Made by a program: the position numbers and the translations under genes
Shown here: positions 60,953-64,000 of the stretch, one piece after another
How positions within the stretch are numbered: position 1 is the stretch's first letter
Layout: each line of letters starts with the position of its first letter
From: Agrobacterium larrymoorei
GTDB taxonomy: Bacteria > Pseudomonadota > Alphaproteobacteria > Rhizobiales > Rhizobiaceae
Length of the DNA: 64,000 nucleotides
Assembly (NCBI RefSeq): GCF_030819275.1
Contig: NZ_JAUTBL010000001.1
Location: forward strand, 1,456,501 to 1,520,500
Direction: 5' to 3'
The notes under the pieces: generated by a model
Databases searched by the model: none
The model's input: the letters and a program-made list of their open reading frames with translations, nothing else
Told to the model about the DNA's origin: nothing

Positions 60953-61408
60953 ATGAAATTGCTTCTCTCCATTGCTACGGCTGTCGTCATTTTGTCGATG
61001 AGTGCGGCTCTTTCCTTGGCGGAGACCGTCGAGGTCAGGATGCTCAATCAGGGTGAGAAGGGCTCAATGGTCTTCGAACCTGACTATCTTCACCTCCAGC
61101 CCGGCGACACGGTAAAGTTCATCGCAACGCATAAGAGCCACAATGCCGCGACCATCGACGGCATGGTGCCGGAGGGCACGAAGGGGTTCAAGGGCAAGAT
61201 CAACGAGGAAATTGAAGTCACTTTCGAACGGGACGGCTTCTACGGCATCAAATGCTCACCGCATTTCGGTATGGGCATGGTCATGTTGATCAAGGTGGGC
61301 GAGACCAGTCTGCCGGAAAGCTATAGAAGTGTGGCCGTTCCCGCCCGCGCCAAGCCGCGACTCGATGCTCTCTTCGCCGAGGCCGAGGCGGACCAGGGTA
61401 AACCTTGA
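60953..61408 (+). CDS. Pseudoazurin (blue copper protein)
   Basis: 151 residues. Signal peptide MKLLLSIATAVVILSMSAAL (cleavage after SLA). Copper ligands of the pseudoazurin fold are visible: His in HKSHNAATI and the Cys, His and Met in YGIKCSPHFGMGMVML. It carries single electrons in the periplasm, usually to nitrite or nitrous oxide reductase, though no denitrification genes are present here. It lies 10 bases after the importer ATPase gene, in the same apparent operon, with AAGGA before its ATG. A weak terminator-like stem (AGGCGC/GCGCCT) follows at 61425-61447. Confidence 0.93.
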   Translation: MKLLLSIATAVVILSMSAALSLAETVEVRMLNQGEKGSMVFEPDYLHLQPGDTVKFIATHKSHNAATIDGMVPEGTKGFKGKINEEIEVTFERDGFYGIKCSPHFGMGMVMLIKVGETSLPESYRSVAVPARAKPRLDALFAEAEADQGKP

Positions 61409-61599
61409 GCACGAGATAGGGATCAGGCGCACTTTTCAGAGGCGCCTTTGTGCGAAAGTCCGCTTTACGATCTTGAAGCGGAAGGCGCTCATCCTACATC
61501 TCCATCAACCCGCTGGTCCGGGCCCCTCTGGTGAAAGTCCCGGCGCTTTCACGATGTCGGACCGTTTCCGACACCGCGCCGAGACTAAGAGGTCCGTTC

Positions 61600-61911
61600 A
61601 TGCTTTCCGATATCGCCGCATGGTTCATTACGCTGCTCGTCGTCGATCCGCTTCAAGCCGAAATGCGCGAACAGCTCGATCGTGCAAACGCATCCACTGA
61701 AATCATCCAGCAATCGCAGCGATGCGTCGCAGGCCAGGCGCCGCAGCTTCTCAACCGCGCCGGCGAAGACCCGGCCTGGGCGATCGCCACCGTTGTCGGT
61801 TTTACCTTCGGCTGGACGTCACCGGCGCAATTGCTGGATAAGGGCGATCCGAACTGCGCAGCCGTTCTTGGCTTGCTGCAGGGCGGCGATGAAGGGGAGA
61901 CGGAGGTCTAA
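61600..61911 (+). CDS. Hypothetical protein
   Basis: 103 residues: a hydrophobic N-terminus (MLSDIAAWFITLLVVDPLQ) that may be a signal or membrane anchor, a helical EMREQLDRANASTEIIQQSQ segment, and an acidic end. One Cys near residue 42 and another late (PNCAA). AGAGG lies seven bases before the ATG. No family recognised; it resembles small conserved rhizobial proteins in length. Convergent with lpsL. Confidence 0.6.
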   Translation: MLSDIAAWFITLLVVDPLQAEMREQLDRANASTEIIQQSQRCVAGQAPQLLNRAGEDPAWAIATVVGFTFGWTSPAQLLDKGDPNCAAVLGLLQGGDEGETEV

Positions 61912-61922
61912 GCTCCTACGCC

Positions 61923-62942
61923 TCAGACATTTTCGTTGCGCCAGCCCCGGTACCATTCAACAAAATGCTGGACGCCTGTTTCAACCGACGTTTCCGGCGC
62001 ATAGCCTGTGAGCGCTCGCAGCAGATCCGGCGAGGCATAGGTACGCGGCACGTCACCCTGTTGCATGGGCAGCATGTTGCGGATGGCCTTCTGGCCGAGA
62101 ACAGTCTCCACCGTTTCGACGAAGCGCATCAACTCAACAGGTTGGCCACCGCCAATATTGACCACACGGAACGGTGCATGTTTCGACAGCGTATCGGTCA
62201 CACCCTCTTCGGTGACGCGATTGTCTTCCGAAGGTGCTATGTGGCTGAGGCGGATGATGCCTTCCACCAGATCGTCGATATAGGTGAAATCGCGGCTCAT
62301 CTTGCCTTCGCCGTAAATATCGATCGGCTGACCCTTGAGGATGGCATCGACGAATTTGAAGAGCGCCATGTCGGGTCGGCCATAGGGACCGTATACCGTG
62401 AAAAAGCGGAAAGCCGTCGTCGGCACCTTATGCAGATGCGCATAACTATGCGCCATCAGTTCCATGGACTTCTTGGTGGCCGCATAGATCGTCATCGGCT
62501 CATCGGCACGGTCACTCTCGGCAAAGCAGGGCACCTTCTCATTCGATCCGTAGATCGAGGAGGTCGAGGCGAGCAGGAGATGCTTTGGCTGAAGATTTTT
62601 CGCCAGCTCCAGAATATTCCACGAGCCGATGAGGTTGGAGTTCACATAGTCCTCCGGGCACTCGATGCTGTAGCGAACGCCCGCCTGCGCCGCGAGATGG
62701 ATGATCACCTCCGGCTCGGCGAGGTCGGCTGCGCGGTTCAGCGCATCGGCATCTTCCAGCATGCCGATTTCAGCCTTGAAGCCGTTCGAACGCGCAAGGA
62801 TCGCGTGCCGCTTTTCCTTCAGCGCAACATCGTAATATTGCGTCATCCCATCGAAGCCGACGACGAAGTGACCATCGTTCAGCAACCGCTTGGCGAGATG
62901 AAAGCCGATGAAACCCGCCGTTCCGGTAATCAGATAACGCAT
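61923..62942 (-). CDS. lpsL: UDP-glucuronate 4-epimerase
   Basis: 339 residues of the extended SDR epimerase family: [16 protein letters not shown] (NAD motif) at the start, catalytic YAATKKS near residue 155, and [11 protein letters not shown] with the Ser. It resembles LpsL, which converts UDP-glucuronate to UDP-galacturonate for lipopolysaccharide. The ATG at 62940-62942 begins [11 protein letters not shown]; the extra upstream codons overlap the preceding gene's end region. It follows the UDP-glucose dehydrogenase gene, which provides its substrate. Confidence 0.93.
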   Translation of the reverse strand: MRYLITGTAGFIGFHLAKRLLNDGHFVVGFDGMTQYYDVALKEKRHAILARSNGFKAEIGMLEDADALNRAADLAEPEVIIHLAAQAGVRYSIECPEDYVNSNLIGSWNILELAKNLQPKHLLLASTSSIYGSNEKVPCFAESDRADEPMTIYAATKKSMELMAHSYAHLHKVPTTAFRFFTVYGPYGRPDMALFKFVDAILKGQPIDIYGEGKMSRDFTYIDDLVEGIIRLSHIAPSEDNRVTEEGVTDTLSKHAPFRVVNIGGGQPVELMRFVETVETVLGQKAIRNMLPMQQGDVPRTYASPDLLRALTGYAPETSVETGVQHFVEWYRGWRNENV

Positions 62943-62961
62943 GGGATGTGCAGACCTTCCG

Positions 62962-64000
62962 TTACTGTTCCGAGCGACCGATGCTCGAATAGGAGAAGCC
63001 ATGGGCTGTGACTTCGTCGGCGCGATAGATGTTGCGCAGGTCGACGAGGACAGGGCTCTTCATGATGCTTTTGAGACGGGCGAGATCGAGCGCGCGGAAC
63101 TGATTCCATTCGGTCACGATCACCAGCGCTTCGGCATCCTGCGCGGCCTCGTAGGGACCCTGGGCATAATCGATGCCCTCGATGAGCGGCTTGGCGTTCG
63201 CCATGCCTTCCGGATCGTAGGCTGTGACTTTAGCGCCGGCATCCTGCAATGTCTGGATGACAGTGATCGCCGGGCTGTCGCGCATGTCGTCGGTATTCGG
63301 CTTGAAGGTCAATCCGAGAACGGCCACCTTCTTGCCGCGGATATCGCCGCCAGCGGCTGCGATCACCTTGCGGCCCATGGCGCGCTTGCGATTGTCGTTG
63401 ACGGAAATCGTTGCCTCGATCAGACGAACCGGGCTGTCATAATCCTGCGCCGTCTTGGCGAGCGCCAGCGTATCCTTGGGGAAGCAGGAACCGCCATAAC
63501 CCGGGCCTGCATGCAGGAATTTCGAGCCGATACGGCCATCGAGCCCGATACCGCGAGAGACGTCCTGCACATCGCCACCCACCTTTTCGCACAGATCGGC
63601 GATCTCGTTGATGAAGGTAATCTTCATCGCCAGGAAGGCGTTGGCGGCGTATTTGATCAGTTCGGAGGTGCGCCGCGTGGTGAAGAGCAGCGGCGACTGG
63701 TTGAGATAGAGTGGACGGTAAACTTCCGTCATCACCGGACGTGCGCGCTCGTCGGAAAGACCGACAACGATGCGGTCGGGACGCTTGAAGTCGTCGATGG
63801 CAGCACCTTCGCGCAGAAACTCCGGGTTGGATACGACAGCAAAATCTGCTGTCGGATTTTCCTCATGGATGATGCGCTCTACCTCGTCACCGGTGCCGAC
63901 TGGCACGGTGGACTTGGTGACGATGACGGTAAAGCCGGTGATGGCGGCTGCGATTTCTTTTGCTGCGGCATAAACGTATCCAAGGTCGGCATGGCCGTCA
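62962..64000 (-). CDS. rkpK: UDP-glucose 6-dehydrogenase, 5' truncated
   Basis: The frame runs from its stop at 62962 to the right edge, covering the C-terminal 345 residues of a protein of about 440. Catalytic Cys region [44 protein letters not shown] and [18 protein letters not shown] are UDP-glucose/GDP-mannose dehydrogenase signatures. It oxidises UDP-glucose to UDP-glucuronate, the substrate of LpsL encoded next. The N-terminal NAD domain lies outside the window. The rkpK-lpsL pair is typical of rhizobia. Confidence 0.93.
   Translation of the reverse strand, partial: DGHADLGYVYAAAKEIAAAITGFTVIVTKSTVPVGTGDEVERIIHEENPTADFAVVSNPEFLREGAAIDDFKRPDRIVVGLSDERARPVMTEVYRPLYLNQSPLLFTTRRTSELIKYAANAFLAMKITFINEIADLCEKVGGDVQDVSRGIGLDGRIGSKFLHAGPGYGGSCFPKDTLALAKTAQDYDSPVRLIEATISVNDNRKRAMGRKVIAAAGGDIRGKKVAVLGLTFKPNTDDMRDSPAITVIQTLQDAGAKVTAYDPEGMANAKPLIEGIDYAQGPYEAAQDAEALVIVTEWNQFRALDLARLKSIMKSPVLVDLRNIYRADEVTAHGFSYSSIGRSEQ

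Overview
The window reads as one continuous stretch of Rhizobiaceae (Agrobacterium/Rhizobium group) chromosome. This rests on the GC-rich coding style, a (d)CMP kinase / ribosomal protein S1 core block, a TIGR02300-type acidic protein, a rhizobial rkpK-lpsL pair, an alpha-r14 (NfeR1-like) sRNA with three anti-Shine-Dalgarno loops, and two copies of a rhizobial palindromic intergenic repeat. The species cannot be fixed from the sequence.

Layout. 1-5 kb: a sugar ABC importer operon with a HAD phosphatase, minus strand. 5.1-29.7 kb: a large accessory catabolic region. It holds a seven-gene operon headed by a bifunctional 2-aminobenzoyl-CoA (or salicylyl-CoA) monooxygenase/reductase, an LLM monooxygenase, a styrene/indole-type monooxygenase with its flavin reductase and an SDR, a two-subunit indolepyruvate:ferredoxin oxidoreductase-type enzyme, an aromatic-acid MFS importer, a transhydrogenase (pntAB), and an isatin-hydrolase-like/FAD oxidoreductase/MarR/cupin operon. 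30-31.5 kb: a MarR gene, small genes and tRNA-Ala(GGC). 31.6-38.8 kb: core genes (TIGR02300, cmk, rpsA, an rnd-like exonuclease, a nucleoside deoxyribosyltransferase, an SDR). 38.9-50.1 kb: the alpha-r14-like sRNA, then the nitrate assimilation block nasT-nasS-nrtA-nrtB-ATPase-nirB-nirD-nasA. 50.2-55.1 kb: asparagine/aspartate use (GntR regulator, aspartase, permease, asparaginase). 55.2-57.6 kb: PQQ glucose dehydrogenase. 57.7-61.9 kb: a cobalamin riboswitch with a FecCD-type ABC importer and pseudoazurin. 61.9-64 kb: lpsL and a partial UDP-glucose dehydrogenase.

Main idea. The 5-30 kb region looks like a coordinated route from an indolic compound to central metabolism: indole-type oxygenation, isatin, isatinate (isatin-hydrolase-like cyclase), then anthraniloyl-CoA, then dearomatisation by the bifunctional monooxygenase/reductase, with RidA, FAH-family, SDR and thioesterase proteins acting later. 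No anthranilate-CoA ligase is seen. Isatinate is an arylglyoxylate (a 2-oxo acid), so I propose that the indolepyruvate-oxidoreductase-type enzyme makes anthraniloyl-CoA directly from isatinate, CoA and an electron acceptor. A palindrome related to TTTAAGCTTAAA lies at the promoters of five operons in this region, suggesting one shared regulator. This is inference from gene content.

In the nitrate block, nasA and nasS each carry one extra base in a homopolymer run and are broken as given. The block has a textbook sigma-54 promoter and an ANTAR-type (NasT) leader with a terminator.
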